In this document: in pieces, positions 9,250 to 20,246 of the stretch
Numbering within the stretch: position 1 is the stretch's first letter
How the letters are laid out: each line of letters begins with the position of its first letter
Source: Bradyrhizobium jicamae
GTDB lineage: Bacteria > Pseudomonadota > Alphaproteobacteria > Rhizobiales > Xanthobacteraceae
Assembly: GCF_018130695.1 (NCBI RefSeq)
Contig: NZ_JAFCJX010000003.1
Span: 248,001 to 312,000, forward strand
DNA: 64,000 nt
Direction: 5' to 3'
Notes under the pieces: generated by a model
Told to the model about the DNA's origin: nothing
The model's input: only the letters and a program-made list of their open reading frames with translations
The model's database searches: none
Program-made: the position numbers and the translations under genes

Positions 9250-9250
<1 letters not shown>
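8444..9250 (-). CDS. glpQ: glycerol ABC transporter permease
   Basis: A 268-residue inner-membrane permease with about six hydrophobic segments and the MalG-type cytoplasmic EAA loop (PREIDETAFLDGYSFPRFFVKILIPLIASG). It pairs with GlpP to form the channel. ATG 9250 (MHSIPGRRL) shares its A with the TGA of glpP, a one-base TGATG overlap that implies translational coupling and rules out longer starts. Confidence 0.9.
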
Positions 9251-11237
<1,987 letters not shown>

Positions 11238-11249
11238 GGAGCACCTCCC

Positions 11250-12392
11250 TCAAACCGTTTTGTTTTCTGACGCGTTTTCTTCACGCGAACCGCTACGCAC
11301 TTCGCTTGAAAACGCTTTGCCGCCGGCGGATGCGACGAGCCGATCGGCCGCATCGAAGACGAAGATGTTGTCGGGATCGAGCGCGACGTCGAGCACCTGG
11401 CCGGGCTCGTATTCATGCACGCCGTGCAGCACCGAGACCCAGTTCTGGTCGTGGACGTGGACGTGCACGAAGCTCTCCGAGCCCGTGATCTCGGTGACCG
11501 TGACATCAGCCGCGAATTTGTGGCGGCCGGCCGAGACGGTGCCGACTTCAAGCTGGTGCGCGCGAAAGCCGACGCGGTAGCTGCCGTCGGGCAGATTGGC
11601 GTAGAGGCCGGTGGCCTGCGCCTGTTCGCCGCCGCCATAGATCACCTGGCCGCCCTTCTTCTCGATGCCGATGATGTTGAGCGGCGGATCGGAGAACACC
11701 TGCGCGACGCGCAGCGTATCGGGATGGCGATAGACCTTTGGGGTCTGACCGACCTGCAGCGCCTTGCCTTCCCACATGCACACCGTGTCGCCGCCGAGCA
11801 GCAACGCTTCCGAGGGCTCGGTGGTGGCATAGACGAAGATCGCGCCCGACGCCTCGAAGATGCGCGGCAATTCGGCGCGCAGCTCCTCGCGGAGCTTGTA
11901 GTCGAGGTTGGCGAGGGGCTCGTCGAGCAGCACCAGATCGGCGCCCTTGACCAGCGCGCGCGCGATCGCGGTGCGCTGTTGCTGGCCGCCGGAGAGCTGC
12001 AGCGGGGTGCGCTTCAGATACGGCTCGAGGCGCAACAGGCCCGCCGCTTCGGCGACGCGCTTCTCGATCTCGGCGCGCGGCTTGCCCTGCACGCGCAAGG
12101 GCGAAGCGATGTTCTCATAGACCGTCAGCGACGGGTAATTGATGAACTGCTGGTAGACCATCGCGACCGAACGCGAACGCACGTCGGCGCCCGTGACGTC
12201 CTTGCCGTCGACCAGCACGCGGCCGGTGGCCGGCTTGTCGAGGCCGGCGAGCAGCCGCATGATCGAGGTCTTGCCCGACAGCGTCGGTCCGAGCAGCACG
12301 CTGAGCGTGCCGCGCTCGAGCGTCAGCGAGACGTCGCGGATGGTCTCGATGCCATCCACGACCCGCGTGACGTTTTGCAGCGTAACACTCAT
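11250..12392 (-). CDS. glpS: glycerol ABC transporter ATP-binding subunit
   Basis: A 380-residue ATPase partner of GlpT. Walker A reads GPTLSGKTS (residues 35-43), the signature LSGGQQQR is canonical, and Walker B is DLVLLDEPLANLD. The H-loop region reads VYATTEPSEAL, so the usual switch His is a Thr. The two subunits may therefore be complementary: GlpT keeps the His but lacks the signature, and GlpS keeps the signature but lacks the His. The start ATG overlaps the glpD stop by four bases (ATGA). glpT follows after 12 bp. Confidence 0.9.
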   Translation of the reverse strand: MSVTLQNVTRVVDGIETIRDVSLTLERGTLSVLLGPTLSGKTSIMRLLAGLDKPATGRVLVDGKDVTGADVRSRSVAMVYQQFINYPSLTVYENIASPLRVQGKPRAEIEKRVAEAAGLLRLEPYLKRTPLQLSGGQQQRTAIARALVKGADLVLLDEPLANLDYKLREELRAELPRIFEASGAIFVYATTEPSEALLLGGDTVCMWEGKALQVGQTPKVYRHPDTLRVAQVFSDPPLNIIGIEKKGGQVIYGGGEQAQATGLYANLPDGSYRVGFRAHQLEVGTVSAGRHKFAADVTVTEITGSESFVHVHVHDQNWVSVLHGVHEYEPGQVLDVALDPDNIFVFDAADRLVASAGGKAFSSEVRSGSREENASENKTV

Positions 12393-13933
12393 GTCCGTCC
12401 TCCCGCTTCGCGGAGGGGACGTTCACCTGAAACGCGGTTGGCGGCCATCCACTCGTCGAGCGCGGCGATTTCGCTCGCCGACATTCGCAAGCCCAGCTTG
12501 GATCGTCGCCAGACGACGTCTTCGGCGGTTTGGGCCCATTCGTTCGCCATCAGGTACCTGACTTCGCTTTCCGTCAAGGTGGCGCCGAAGTCGCGGCCGA
12601 GATCGGCGGCCGATTTCGCATTGCCGAGCAATTTTGTCGCACGCGTGCCATAGGCATGCGCGAGGCGGTTCGCGTGGGGCTGCGCCAGGAAGGGATAATT
12701 GCGGATCATTTCCGCTGACAGTGCTGCGACAGCCGACACGTCCATGTCGCCACCGGGCAGCGGAGATTTACCGGTCCACCCTTCCTTGGCTTTGGAACTG
12801 CGAAGGTAAGGTGACAGCCGCTCCAGCGCCTCCTCGGCGAGGCGGCGATAGGTGGTGATCTTGCCGCCATAGATCGACAGCAGCGGCACGCCGCCGGGCG
12901 TGTCGAGCTCGAACACGTAGTCGCGGGTCGCGGCCTTGGCTTCGCTGGCGCCGTCGTCATAGAGCGGGCGGACGCCGGAATAGGTCCAGACCACGTCGTC
13001 GGGCGTGATCGGCTTGGCCAGATATTCGCTGGCGGAGGCGCAGAGATATTTGATCTCCTCCTCGCTCGCCTTCACCTTCGCCGGATCGCCATCATAGTCG
13101 CGATCGGTGGTGCCGATCAGCGTGAAGTCGTCCTGATAGGGAATGACGAAGATGATGCGGCCGTCGGCATTCTGGAAGGTGTAGGCGCGGTCGTGCTCGT
13201 AGAGCTTCTTGACCACGATGTGCGAGCCCTGCACGAGGCGAACCTTGGCGCGCGCATTGACGCCGGCGCCCGACGCCAGCACCTGCTCGACCCAGGGACC
13301 GCCGGCATTGACCAGCGCACGCGCCTTGATGGTGTCGCGCGCGCCGCTGGCGGTGTCCTCGACGGTGACGTGCCAGATGCCGTCGACCTGCCGGATCTCG
13401 GTGGCGCGGGTGCGGGTGCGGATCTCGGCGCCGCGATCGGCAGCGTCGCGCGCGCTCAGCACCACGAGGCGCGCGTCGTCGACGAAGCAGTCGGAATATT
13501 CAAATCCCCTGCTGTAGCGATTCGGAATCAGCGCCTTGCCGAGCGCGTCATGGGCGAGATCGACCGAGCGCGTCGCCGGCAGCAGGTTGCGGCCGCCGAT
13601 ATGGTCGTAAAGAAACAGGCCGAGCCGCAGCAGCCACGCCGGACGCAGGCCGGAATGATGCGGCAGGATGAAGCGCAGGGGGCGAATGATGTGGGGCGCG
13701 ATCTGCCAGAGCGTCTCGCGCTCGATCAGCGCCTCGCGCACCAGCCGAAACTCGTAATATTCGAGATAACGCAATCCGCCATGCACGAGCTTCGACGACC
13801 ATGACGACGTCCCGCTCGCCAAGTCATTCATTTCGCACAGGAAAACAGTGTTGCCCCGGCCCACCGCGTCGCGCGCGATGCCGCAGCCATTCACACCGCC
13901 TCCGATAATGGCGAGGTCGTAAATCCGATCCAA
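12389..13933 (-). CDS. glpD: FAD-dependent glycerol-3-phosphate dehydrogenase
   Basis: A 514-residue membrane-associated flavoprotein that oxidises glycerol-3-phosphate to dihydroxyacetone phosphate and feeds electrons to quinone. Residues 5-35 hold the FAD dinucleotide fold (LAIIGGGVNGCGIARDA), followed by the family motifs GTSSWSSKLVHGGLRYLEYYEFRLVREAL and YGGKITTYRRLAEEAL. It opens with a TTG (13933) preceded by GGGGGAAG at six bases; no ATG fits. It is the first gene of the operon, so uptake and oxidation are co-expressed. No glycerol kinase is encoded in this window. Confidence 0.92.
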   Translation of the reverse strand: MDRIYDLAIIGGGVNGCGIARDAVGRGNTVFLCEMNDLASGTSSWSSKLVHGGLRYLEYYEFRLVREALIERETLWQIAPHIIRPLRFILPHHSGLRPAWLLRLGLFLYDHIGGRNLLPATRSVDLAHDALGKALIPNRYSRGFEYSDCFVDDARLVVLSARDAADRGAEIRTRTRATEIRQVDGIWHVTVEDTASGARDTIKARALVNAGGPWVEQVLASGAGVNARAKVRLVQGSHIVVKKLYEHDRAYTFQNADGRIIFVIPYQDDFTLIGTTDRDYDGDPAKVKASEEEIKYLCASASEYLAKPITPDDVVWTYSGVRPLYDDGASEAKAATRDYVFELDTPGGVPLLSIYGGKITTYRRLAEEALERLSPYLRSSKAKEGWTGKSPLPGGDMDVSAVAALSAEMIRNYPFLAQPHANRLAHAYGTRATKLLGNAKSAADLGRDFGATLTESEVRYLMANEWAQTAEDVVWRRSKLGLRMSASEIAALDEWMAANRVSGERPLREAGGRT

Positions 13934-13974
13934 CGAACGCTTCCCCCGGCAACCACCTTCACTTCGGCGGTTTT

Positions 13975-14038
13975 ACTTTCGGATCGGAGTAAATCACAAC
14001 AAAAAACGAAAGCAAGACGAAAGTGGAACTTTCGGATC
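13975..14038. promoter_or_regulatory. probable GlpR operator cluster upstream of glpD
   Basis: The sequence upstream of glpD carries four TTTCG/CGAAA boxes. ACTTTCGGATC occurs twice, exactly, at 13975-13985 and 14028-14038. A perfect inverted repeat CGAAAGT-GGA-ACTTTCG lies at 14018-14034, and on the minus strand CTTTCGT is directly repeated with 11-bp periodicity (14006-14023). DeoR-family repressors typically bind such TTTCG repeats. The region also precedes the divergent SRPBCC gene. Confidence 0.7.
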
Positions 14039-14145
14039 AGAATTTTGAGGGTTTCCTTGGCCAACCGGAAAAGTTTGCGGGCGTTGTCGGATCAGCCCGA
14101 CGACATCCGTCCTTCGGGCACTTCGTAACCACAGGAATTTTCGAC

Positions 14146-14589
14146 ATGCCGAATACCGTCCGCCTGCACCGCGTGCTGACCACCAGCCCCGAAAAGATCT
14201 ATCGCGCCTTTATCGAGGCCGACGCGCTGGCGAAGTGGTTGCCGCCGAACGGCTTCACCTGCACGGTGCATCATCTGGAGCCGAAGGTCGGCGGCACGTT
14301 CCGAATGTCGTTCCGCAATTTCACAACGGGCAACGGCCACGCGTTCGGCGGCGAGTACCTCGAGCTCGTTCCCGGCAAGAGCCTCCGCTACACCGACAAG
14401 TTCGACGATCCCAATCTGCCTGGGGTGATCGAGGTGACGGTGACGCTCACCAAGGTCTCGGTCGGCACCGAAGTGAACATCACGCAGGCCGGCCTGCCCG
14501 ACGTGATTCCTGTCGAAGCCTGCTATCTCGGCTGGCAGGAATCGCTGCGCAATCTGGCAAAGCTCGTCGAACCCGAGATCAATCAGTAG
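14146..14589 (+). CDS. SRPBCC (START/Bet v1-like, AHSA1-type) domain protein
   Basis: A 147-residue cytosolic protein of the AHSA1/SRPBCC fold: it opens VRLHRVLTTSPEKIYRAFIEADALAKWLPPNGF and contains VGGTFRMSF, GGEYLELVPGKSLRYTDKF and a C-terminal helix CYLGWQESLRNLAKLVEPE. Such proteins bind hydrophobic ligands in a cavity; the ligand here is unknown. ATG 14146 is chosen because homology starts at MPNTVRLHR; the frame is open from 14023. It sits between glpR and glpD, divergent from glpD, and so may share the GlpR-controlled region. Confidence 0.85.
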   Translation: MPNTVRLHRVLTTSPEKIYRAFIEADALAKWLPPNGFTCTVHHLEPKVGGTFRMSFRNFTTGNGHAFGGEYLELVPGKSLRYTDKFDDPNLPGVIEVTVTLTKVSVGTEVNITQAGLPDVIPVEACYLGWQESLRNLAKLVEPEINQ

Positions 14590-14595
14590 GGCGCG

Positions 14596-15426
14596 TTACG
14601 CGCTGCGCAGCGTGGCGGGGACGGGCTCGGGGCTGGCGTCGTCGATGTCGCCCTGCGGCTTGTCCATCGCCACGACGACCTCGATGCCCCGGCTGTGACA
14701 GATATGGGCGAGCCCCGTGGGCAGCGCGGCGTCGGTGATGAAGGTCTGGATCTGGCCGATATGGGCGATGCGCACCGCCGCGCTGCGGCGCAGCTTGGTC
14801 GAATCGGCCACCAGCATCACGTTGCGCGCGTTGGCGATGATGGCTTGCGCGACCTGCACCTCGCGATAGTCGAAGTCGAGAAGTGCGCCCTCCTCGTCGA
14901 TTGCCGACGCGCCGATGATGGCGTAGTCGACCTTGAACTGGCCGATCAGCTGGGTCGCGGTCGAGCCGACCACGGCGCCGTCGGCACGGCGCACCGTACC
15001 GCCGGCGACCACCACCTCGATCCGCGGATGACGGTACAGCAGCATCGCGACGTTGAGGTTGTTGGTGATGACCAAGAGGTCCTCATGCGAGGTCAGCGCG
15101 CTCGCGACCTCTTCCGTCGTGGTGCCGATGTTGATGAACAGCGAGCAGCCGTTCGGGATCCGCGCCGCGGCAGCGGCCCCGATCGCCTTCTTCTCCTCGG
15201 CGGCAACGAAGCGGCGGGCCTCATAGGCGAGGTTTTCCACACCGGAGGCGATGATCGCGCCGCCATGGATGCGGGTCAGCGCGCGCTGGTCGCAGAGATC
15301 GTTGAGGTCTTTGCGGATGGTCTGCGCCGAGACCTCAAATCGCTTGGCGAGGTCTTCCACCATGACCCGGCCAAAGGCCCGCGCGATGTTGAGGATTTCA
15401 GTCTGACGGTGGGACAGTCCAGCCAC
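14596..15426 (-). CDS. glpR: DeoR-family transcriptional repressor of the glycerol operon
   Basis: A 276-residue regulator with an N-terminal DeoR winged helix-turn-helix (LSHRQTEILNIARAFGRVMVEDLAKRFEVSAQTIRKDL, residues 4-41) and a C-terminal sugar-phosphate-sensing domain of the RpiA-like type (LFINIGTTTEEVASAL, VVAGGTVRRADGAVVG). It is expected to repress glpDSTPQUV until glycerol-3-phosphate accumulates. The start is GTG 15426 without a strong ribosome-binding site. It is on the same strand as glpD but separated from it by the opposite-strand SRPBCC gene, so it has its own promoter. Confidence 0.85.
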   Translation of the reverse strand: MAGLSHRQTEILNIARAFGRVMVEDLAKRFEVSAQTIRKDLNDLCDQRALTRIHGGAIIASGVENLAYEARRFVAAEEKKAIGAAAAARIPNGCSLFINIGTTTEEVASALTSHEDLLVITNNLNVAMLLYRHPRIEVVVAGGTVRRADGAVVGSTATQLIGQFKVDYAIIGASAIDEEGALLDFDYREVQVAQAIIANARNVMLVADSTKLRRSAAVRIAHIGQIQTFITDAALPTGLAHICHSRGIEVVVAMDKPQGDIDDASPEPVPATLRSA

Positions 15427-15430
15427 GGCG

Positions 15431-15462
15431 GCACCATGAGGTAAGCAAGTTCGCCATGGTGC
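15431..15462. promoter_or_regulatory. inverted repeat just upstream of glpR
   Basis: A perfect 8-bp inverted repeat (GCACCATG at 15431-15438, CATGGTGC at 15455-15462) with a 16-nt spacer lies within 40 bp of the glpR GTG. It could be an operator or an mRNA leader hairpin. It does not resemble the TTTCG boxes near glpD, so autoregulation by GlpR is not supported. Confidence 0.35.
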
Positions 15463-15520
15463 GACCGTTCTCTGACGAGGTCAACGAGGGAGATGGCCTG
15501 GCGTTAAAGTCCGCGGGGGA

Positions 15521-15712
15521 TCACGACGCCATCCGCAATTCGCCGGTGGCGAGGCGCCGGGCCGCGCGCTCGGCTTCGCGGGCGTTGCGGAAAACCTGGC
15601 CTTCGAGGCGGTCGAAACGGTGCGATGCAGCGAAGAACTGATAGCCACGCGCATCGCGCACCACGATGCCCGCGGTCTGTGAACTTACCTCAATGATATA
15701 GCTATCGGACAT
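15521..15712 (-). CDS. small conserved-type hypothetical protein
   Basis: A 63-residue protein (MSDSYIIEVSSQTAGIVVRDARGYQFFAASHRFDRLEG...). The pattern of a short beta-rich start, GYQFFAASHRFDRLEG and an Arg/Ala-rich helix resembles small hypothetical proteins I associate with Bradyrhizobium. It has no signal or membrane segment. I infer that it is real from codon-typical composition and a plausible ATG; no function is known. It diverges from the GNAT gene. Confidence 0.55.
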   Translation of the reverse strand: MSDSYIIEVSSQTAGIVVRDARGYQFFAASHRFDRLEGQVFRNAREAERAARRLATGELRMAS

Positions 15713-15913
15713 GCAAGCCTCGGTTCGATTTCGCGCAGACAACGGAATGGCTGCCCAATTGTTCCGCAGCCGCGCGACACTGATCCTGAGGCCAAGTGAC
15801 GCGAGCGCGCCGTGACTGATGTCACCATCGATTGCCCGCAACGACGCTTGCAAGCACGACTTCGTGATAGGAAGCGGGACGGGGCAAATTGCCGACGAGG
15901 AAAGAAGGCAGAG

Positions 15914-16420
15914 ATGACCGAGCGGATTTCCTTCGAGATCAGGCTCCTCTCGACAGCGGACGCGCCGATGTATCGGCTGATCAGACTGGAGTCGCTGCAG
16001 CAGAATCCGGAGGCGTTTTCGAGCTCGTTCGAGCGCGAAAGCCAGCAACCGCTCGCGTGGTTCGAGGAACGCCTCACCGCCTCCGATATCTTTGGCGCCT
16101 TCGGCGCGAACGGCGACCTGCTCGGCGTCGCCGGCTTTCGCGCGCAGGAGGGGCTCAAGACGGCCCATAAAGCGACCGTCTGGGGGATGTATGTCCGCGG
16201 AAGCGCGCGCGGCACCGGCATCGGCCGGCTGCTGATGGAAACGATCATCGCGCACGCAGAAGCGCGCGTGGAGCAACTGCAGCTGGAAGTGGTCGCCGAC
16301 AATCAGGCGGCGATCGCGCTCTATCAATCGCTGGGCTTCGCGGCTTTCGGCCATGAAGTCAAAGCGTTGAAATACGACGGGCGGTATTTCGACGAGTTGC
16401 TGATGGTCAAATTCTTCTGA
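15914..16420 (+). CDS. GNAT family N-acetyltransferase
   Basis: A 168-residue acetyl-CoA-dependent acetyltransferase. The acetyl-CoA pyrophosphate loop is present as VRGSARGTGIGRLLMETIIAHA (R/Q-x-x-G-x-G/A type), preceded by the core beta strand WGMYV and followed by LEVVADNQAAIALYQSLGFAAFG, the usual motif B. The substrate is not predictable. ATG 15914 follows GGAAAGAAGGCAGAG and is preferred over 15812. The gene ends one base before the convergent thioesterase stop. Confidence 0.88.
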   Translation: MTERISFEIRLLSTADAPMYRLIRLESLQQNPEAFSSSFERESQQPLAWFEERLTASDIFGAFGANGDLLGVAGFRAQEGLKTAHKATVWGMYVRGSARGTGIGRLLMETIIAHAEARVEQLQLEVVADNQAAIALYQSLGFAAFGHEVKALKYDGRYFDELLMVKFF

Positions 16421-16867
16421 TCACGTCGCGATCGTCGCACCATCACGCTGGATCGGCTGCGGCTTGCCGTTGTCGTCGATCGAGACGTAGGTGAAGTCGC
16501 CGTCGGTCACGAGGATCGACAGCCGGTCCTTGCGGCGCAGCACCCAGGCTTCGAGATGCACGGTCATCGAGGTGCGGCCTTGGCGCACCAGATTGGCGTG
16601 GACGGAGACGAGGTCGCCGACATAGACGGGCTTGCGGAACGTCATCGCCTCGATCGCGACCGTCACAGTGCGGGAGTTCGCGATCTTGGAGGCGAACACG
16701 CCGCCGCCGACGTCCATCTGGCTGAGCAGCCAGCCGCCGAAGATGTCGCCGTTGGCGTTGGTGTCGGCCGGCATCGCCAGCGTGCGGATGCAGAGATCGC
16801 CGCGCGGCTCGGTGTCGGTGCTCATGGGGGCGTGGACGTGCGTGTCGGTCACTTGCGAATCCTTCAC
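16421..16867 (-). CDS. YciA-like hotdog-fold acyl-CoA thioesterase
   Basis: A 148-residue hotdog thioesterase that hydrolyses acyl-CoA to acid and CoA. The hallmark NANGDIFGGWLLSQMD (catalytic Asn/Asp region) is present near residues 38-53, with TVAIEAMTFRKPVYVGDLVSV after it. GTG 16867 overlaps the FadJ stop by four bases (GTGA), which supports coupling; an ATG at 16825 is the alternative. As the last gene of the beta-oxidation operon, it may release CoA from stalled intermediates. Confidence 0.88.
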   Translation of the reverse strand: MKDSQVTDTHVHAPMSTDTEPRGDLCIRTLAMPADTNANGDIFGGWLLSQMDVGGGVFASKIANSRTVTVAIEAMTFRKPVYVGDLVSVHANLVRQGRTSMTVHLEAWVLRRKDRLSILVTDGDFTYVSIDDNGKPQPIQRDGATIAT

Positions 16868-18960
16868 TTGAACGTCTCCCAGCCGGCATCGGGGGCAAAG
16901 CGGCCGCCGAACTTTCGTATGAGCGCGCGCAAGGTCGTCACCACGTTCTCGACGCCGCGGGTGCGCGCATAGTTCAGCGGGCCGCCGCGGAACGGCGCGT
17001 AGCCGGTGCCGAAGATCATGGCGCCGTCGACCACGTCGGCATTGTCGACGATGCCCTCGCGCAGCGCGGCGACGCAGACATTCGACATCGGCAAGACCAG
17101 GCGGTCGATCATCTCGTCGGTGACGCGCGGGCCGGTCTCGGGCAGCGGCGCCTTGACCGCCTTGCCGTCGGTCCAGGTGTAAAAGCCCTTGCCGGTCTTG
17201 CGGCCGAGCTCGCCCTTGGCGACCTTCTCGCGCAGCCAGGCCGGTGTCGGCGGCAGCATGTCGCCGAATTTCGAGCGCAGCATGTCGCCGACGTCGAGGC
17301 AGATATCGAGGCCGACCTGGTCGGCGAGCTCGATCGGGCCCATCGGCATGCCGAACTCGACGGCGGCCGCGTCGATCAGGCGCTGGTCGATTTTCTCGTC
17401 CAGCATCACCATCGCCTCCAGCATGTAGGGCGTCAGCGCGCGGTTGACGAGGAAGCCGGGCGAGCTCTTCACCGGCAGCGGCAGACGATCGATCGCTCCG
17501 ACGAAGGCACGCGCTTCCTGGAGCAGCGCGGCGTCGGTGCCGTCATGGCTGACGACCTCGACGAGTTGCAGCCGCGACACCGGATTGAAGAAATGCAGGC
17601 CGAGCAGCCGCTCGGGCCTCGCGAGCGTGGTGCGCAAATCCTGCAGCGGGATGCTGGAGGTGTTGGTGGCGAGGATCGTGCCCGGCTTCATCTTCGGCTC
17701 GAGGCCGGCATAGACCTTCTGCTTTAGCTCTAATTTTTCCGGCACCGCCTCGATGATCAAATCGGCATTGCGGACGCCCTCGCCGTCCATGTCGGGGATC
17801 AGGCGATCGAGCGCGTCGCGCTGGTCGGTGCGCTTGCGCATGATCTTGCCGAACAGCTCGGCGGCGCGCTTGATCGCGCCCGCGATCGGCTCGGCCTTCA
17901 TGTCGGCCAGCGTGACGCGCATGTCGCGGTTGGCGCACCAGGCCGCGATATCGCCGCCCATCGCGCCGGCGCCGATCACGTGGACATGGCGGACCTTGTT
18001 GCCACTGCCTGCGAGCTTCTTCATCTGCTCGCGCAGGAAAAACACGCGGATCAGGTTCTGCGCCGTCGGCGTCACCATCAGATTGGCGAACGAGGCCTTC
18101 TCGGCATTCAGCATCTCGGCGCGATCGCCGCCATGCATTTCCCAGAGATCGATCAGCGCGTAAGGCGCGGGATAGTTCTTGTGCGGCGCGGCCTTCTCGG
18201 CCTCGGCGCGCATGCGGCTGGCGAGAAAGCCCCTGACCGGACCGAGATTGAGCAGCGTGACCAGCGGCCCGGGTCGGGCGCGCTTCAGCCGGCCGAACAC
18301 CGCATCCTTCACGGCGTTGCGGACGTGGCGCTCTTGGGCTACGGCATCGACCAGGCCCAGCGCCTTGGCGCGGCGGGCGTCGATGGTCTTGCCGGTCAGC
18401 ATCATCGTCATCGCCTGCATGGGATTGACGAGCTGCGTGAAGCGCACGGTGCCGCCGAGGCCGGGATGCAGGCCGAGCATCACCTCGGGGAAGCCGAACC
18501 GCGCATCATCGATCGCGATCCGCATCTGGCAGGCCAGCGCAACTTCGAGCCCGCCGCCGAGGCAGAAGCCGTGGATCACGGCGACGCTCGGCACGCGCAA
18601 CGCCTCCAGGCGATCGATCACCGCATGGGCCCGGCCGATTGCGGTCTCGACCGTGCGAGGATCGGTGGCGCCGCGGAATTCATTGACGTCGGCGCCGGCG
18701 ATGAAGCCGCTGGCCTTCGCCGAACGGATGACGAGGCCGGCCGGGCGCTGGTTCTCCAGCGCGGTGACGACCGCATCGAGCTCTTCGAGCAGATCGGCCG
18801 ACAATGTGTTGGCGCTGGCGCCTTCGCGGTCGAACAGCAGCCAGGCGATGCCGTCCTCGTCGCGGGTGAGCTTGAAATTCCTGTAGGGGTTCTCGGCTGA
18901 TGGCTTCGGCCCGAGCTCGAGCACGCGATCGCCGAGGACGTCCATGATCGTGCTTTCCAT
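16864..18960 (-). CDS. fadJ: fatty-acid oxidation multifunctional enzyme: enoyl-CoA hydratase / 3-hydroxyacyl-CoA dehydrogenase
   Basis: A 698-residue FadB/FadJ-type enzyme. The crotonase domain (about 1-190) has oxyanion-hole GFIAGADVNEF and both catalytic glutamates (GGGLEVALACQ; FPEVMLGLHPGLGGT). The dehydrogenase half has the NAD fold HVIGAGAMGGDIAAWCANR and the catalytic His in GLHFFNPVSRLQLVEVV, then the C-terminal helical domain. It hydrates trans-2-enoyl-CoA and oxidises the 3-hydroxyacyl-CoA to the ketoacyl form. ATG 18960 lies 2 bp after the thiolase stop. Which of FadB and FadJ it is nearer cannot be settled by eye. Confidence 0.93.
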   Translation of the reverse strand: MESTIMDVLGDRVLELGPKPSAENPYRNFKLTRDEDGIAWLLFDREGASANTLSADLLEELDAVVTALENQRPAGLVIRSAKASGFIAGADVNEFRGATDPRTVETAIGRAHAVIDRLEALRVPSVAVIHGFCLGGGLEVALACQMRIAIDDARFGFPEVMLGLHPGLGGTVRFTQLVNPMQAMTMMLTGKTIDARRAKALGLVDAVAQERHVRNAVKDAVFGRLKRARPGPLVTLLNLGPVRGFLASRMRAEAEKAAPHKNYPAPYALIDLWEMHGGDRAEMLNAEKASFANLMVTPTAQNLIRVFFLREQMKKLAGSGNKVRHVHVIGAGAMGGDIAAWCANRDMRVTLADMKAEPIAGAIKRAAELFGKIMRKRTDQRDALDRLIPDMDGEGVRNADLIIEAVPEKLELKQKVYAGLEPKMKPGTILATNTSSIPLQDLRTTLARPERLLGLHFFNPVSRLQLVEVVSHDGTDAALLQEARAFVGAIDRLPLPVKSSPGFLVNRALTPYMLEAMVMLDEKIDQRLIDAAAVEFGMPMGPIELADQVGLDICLDVGDMLRSKFGDMLPPTPAWLREKVAKGELGRKTGKGFYTWTDGKAVKAPLPETGPRVTDEMIDRLVLPMSNVCVAALREGIVDNADVVDGAMIFGTGYAPFRGGPLNYARTRGVENVVTTLRALIRKFGGRFAPDAGWETFK

Positions 18961-18962
18961 GA

Positions 18963-20246
18963 TCACACCGCCTCGATCAACATCGCGCCGCCGAGCCCGC
19001 CGCCGATACATTCGGTGGCAATGCCGCGCCTGGTGCCGAGCCGCTTCATCGCGTTGACGAGATGCAGCACGATCCGGTTTCCGCTCGTGCCCACGGGATG
19101 GCCGAGGCTGATCGCGCCGCCATCGACATTGAGCTTGGCGTGATCGATCTGGCCGGCGGCACCATCGAGGCCGAGGATCTCGCGGCAGAACTTGTCGTCG
19201 TTCCAGGCCGCGAGGCAACCGAGCACCTGCGTGGCGAAGGCCTCGTTCAATTCCCAGGTCTCGATGTCCTGCAAGGTCAACTCATTGCGCTTGAGCAGCG
19301 CAGATGCCGAGAGCACCGGGCCGAGGCCCATGATCGAGGGATCAAGCGCCGACCATTGGCTGTCGAGGATCGCGGCCTTCGGCGTCAGCCCATGTTTTGC
19401 GACAGCCTTCTCAGAGGCGAGGATCACCCAGGAGGCGCCGTCGGTGATCTGCGAGGAATTGCCTGGTGTGACCTGGCCCCAGGGCCGCTCGAACACCGGC
19501 TTCAATTTTGCCAGTGATTCCGGCGTCGAGTCCGGGCGCACGCCGTCGTCATGATCAAAAAACTTGCCATCGCGCGAGAACGCGGTCTCGACCTCGCCCT
19601 TCAGCCAGCCCTGCGACTGCGCGTTGGCGAGGCGCTTGTGGCTCTCAGCGGCATAGGCGTCCGATTGGGCGCGCGTAATGCCGAAGAGATGGCCGACCTT
19701 CTCGGCGGTCTGCCCCATGTTGAGCTCGGTAACGGGATCGGTCAGCCCGCGCTCCAGCCCGATGATCGGCTTGAAGTAGCTCGGCTTCACCTTCAGCGCA
19801 GCCATGATCCTGGCGCCGAGTCCCTTGGCGCCGGCGAGGCCCGCGAACCAGCGCACGCCGGCATTCGGCCAGACCAGCGGCGCGTGGCTCAGCGCCTCGG
19901 CACCGCCGGCGAGGATCATATCGGCTGCGCCCTCGCGGATGTAGCGGTAGCCGGTGTCGATCGACTGCATGCCGGAGCCGCAATTGATCTGCACGGTGAA
20001 GGCAACCATCTTCTCGCCCATGCCGAGCCGCAGTGCTGCGACGCGCGCCGGGTTCATCTCGTCGGCGATGACGTTGACGCAGCCGAGGATGACCTGGTCG
20101 AAGGCATCAGGCGCAAACGGCTGCCGCGCCAGCAGCGGCCGGCCGCATTGCACGGCGAGATCGACCGGGGTGAACGGCCCGGGACCCGAGCGCGCCTTCA
20201 GGAACGGCGTCCGGCTGCCGTCGACGATAAAGACTGGTCGCGCCAT
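18963..20246 (-). CDS. fadI: acetyl-CoA C-acyltransferase (thiolase)
   Basis: A 427-residue thiolase that cleaves 3-ketoacyl-CoA with CoA in the last step of beta-oxidation. The active-site Cys is in INCGSGMQS, the His in GGAISLGHPVGTSGNR, and the second Cys in ATECIGGGLGGAML. The N-terminus MARPVFIVDGSRTPF is typical. Its start overlaps the FadE stop by one base, and the FadJ gene follows after 2 bp. It resembles FadI more than acetoacetyl-CoA thiolases because of its length and operon; the substrate range is inferred. Confidence 0.9.
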   Translation of the reverse strand: MARPVFIVDGSRTPFLKARSGPGPFTPVDLAVQCGRPLLARQPFAPDAFDQVILGCVNVIADEMNPARVAALRLGMGEKMVAFTVQINCGSGMQSIDTGYRYIREGAADMILAGGAEALSHAPLVWPNAGVRWFAGLAGAKGLGARIMAALKVKPSYFKPIIGLERGLTDPVTELNMGQTAEKVGHLFGITRAQSDAYAAESHKRLANAQSQGWLKGEVETAFSRDGKFFDHDDGVRPDSTPESLAKLKPVFERPWGQVTPGNSSQITDGASWVILASEKAVAKHGLTPKAAILDSQWSALDPSIMGLGPVLSASALLKRNELTLQDIETWELNEAFATQVLGCLAAWNDDKFCREILGLDGAAGQIDHAKLNVDGGAISLGHPVGTSGNRIVLHLVNAMKRLGTRRGIATECIGGGLGGAMLIEAV

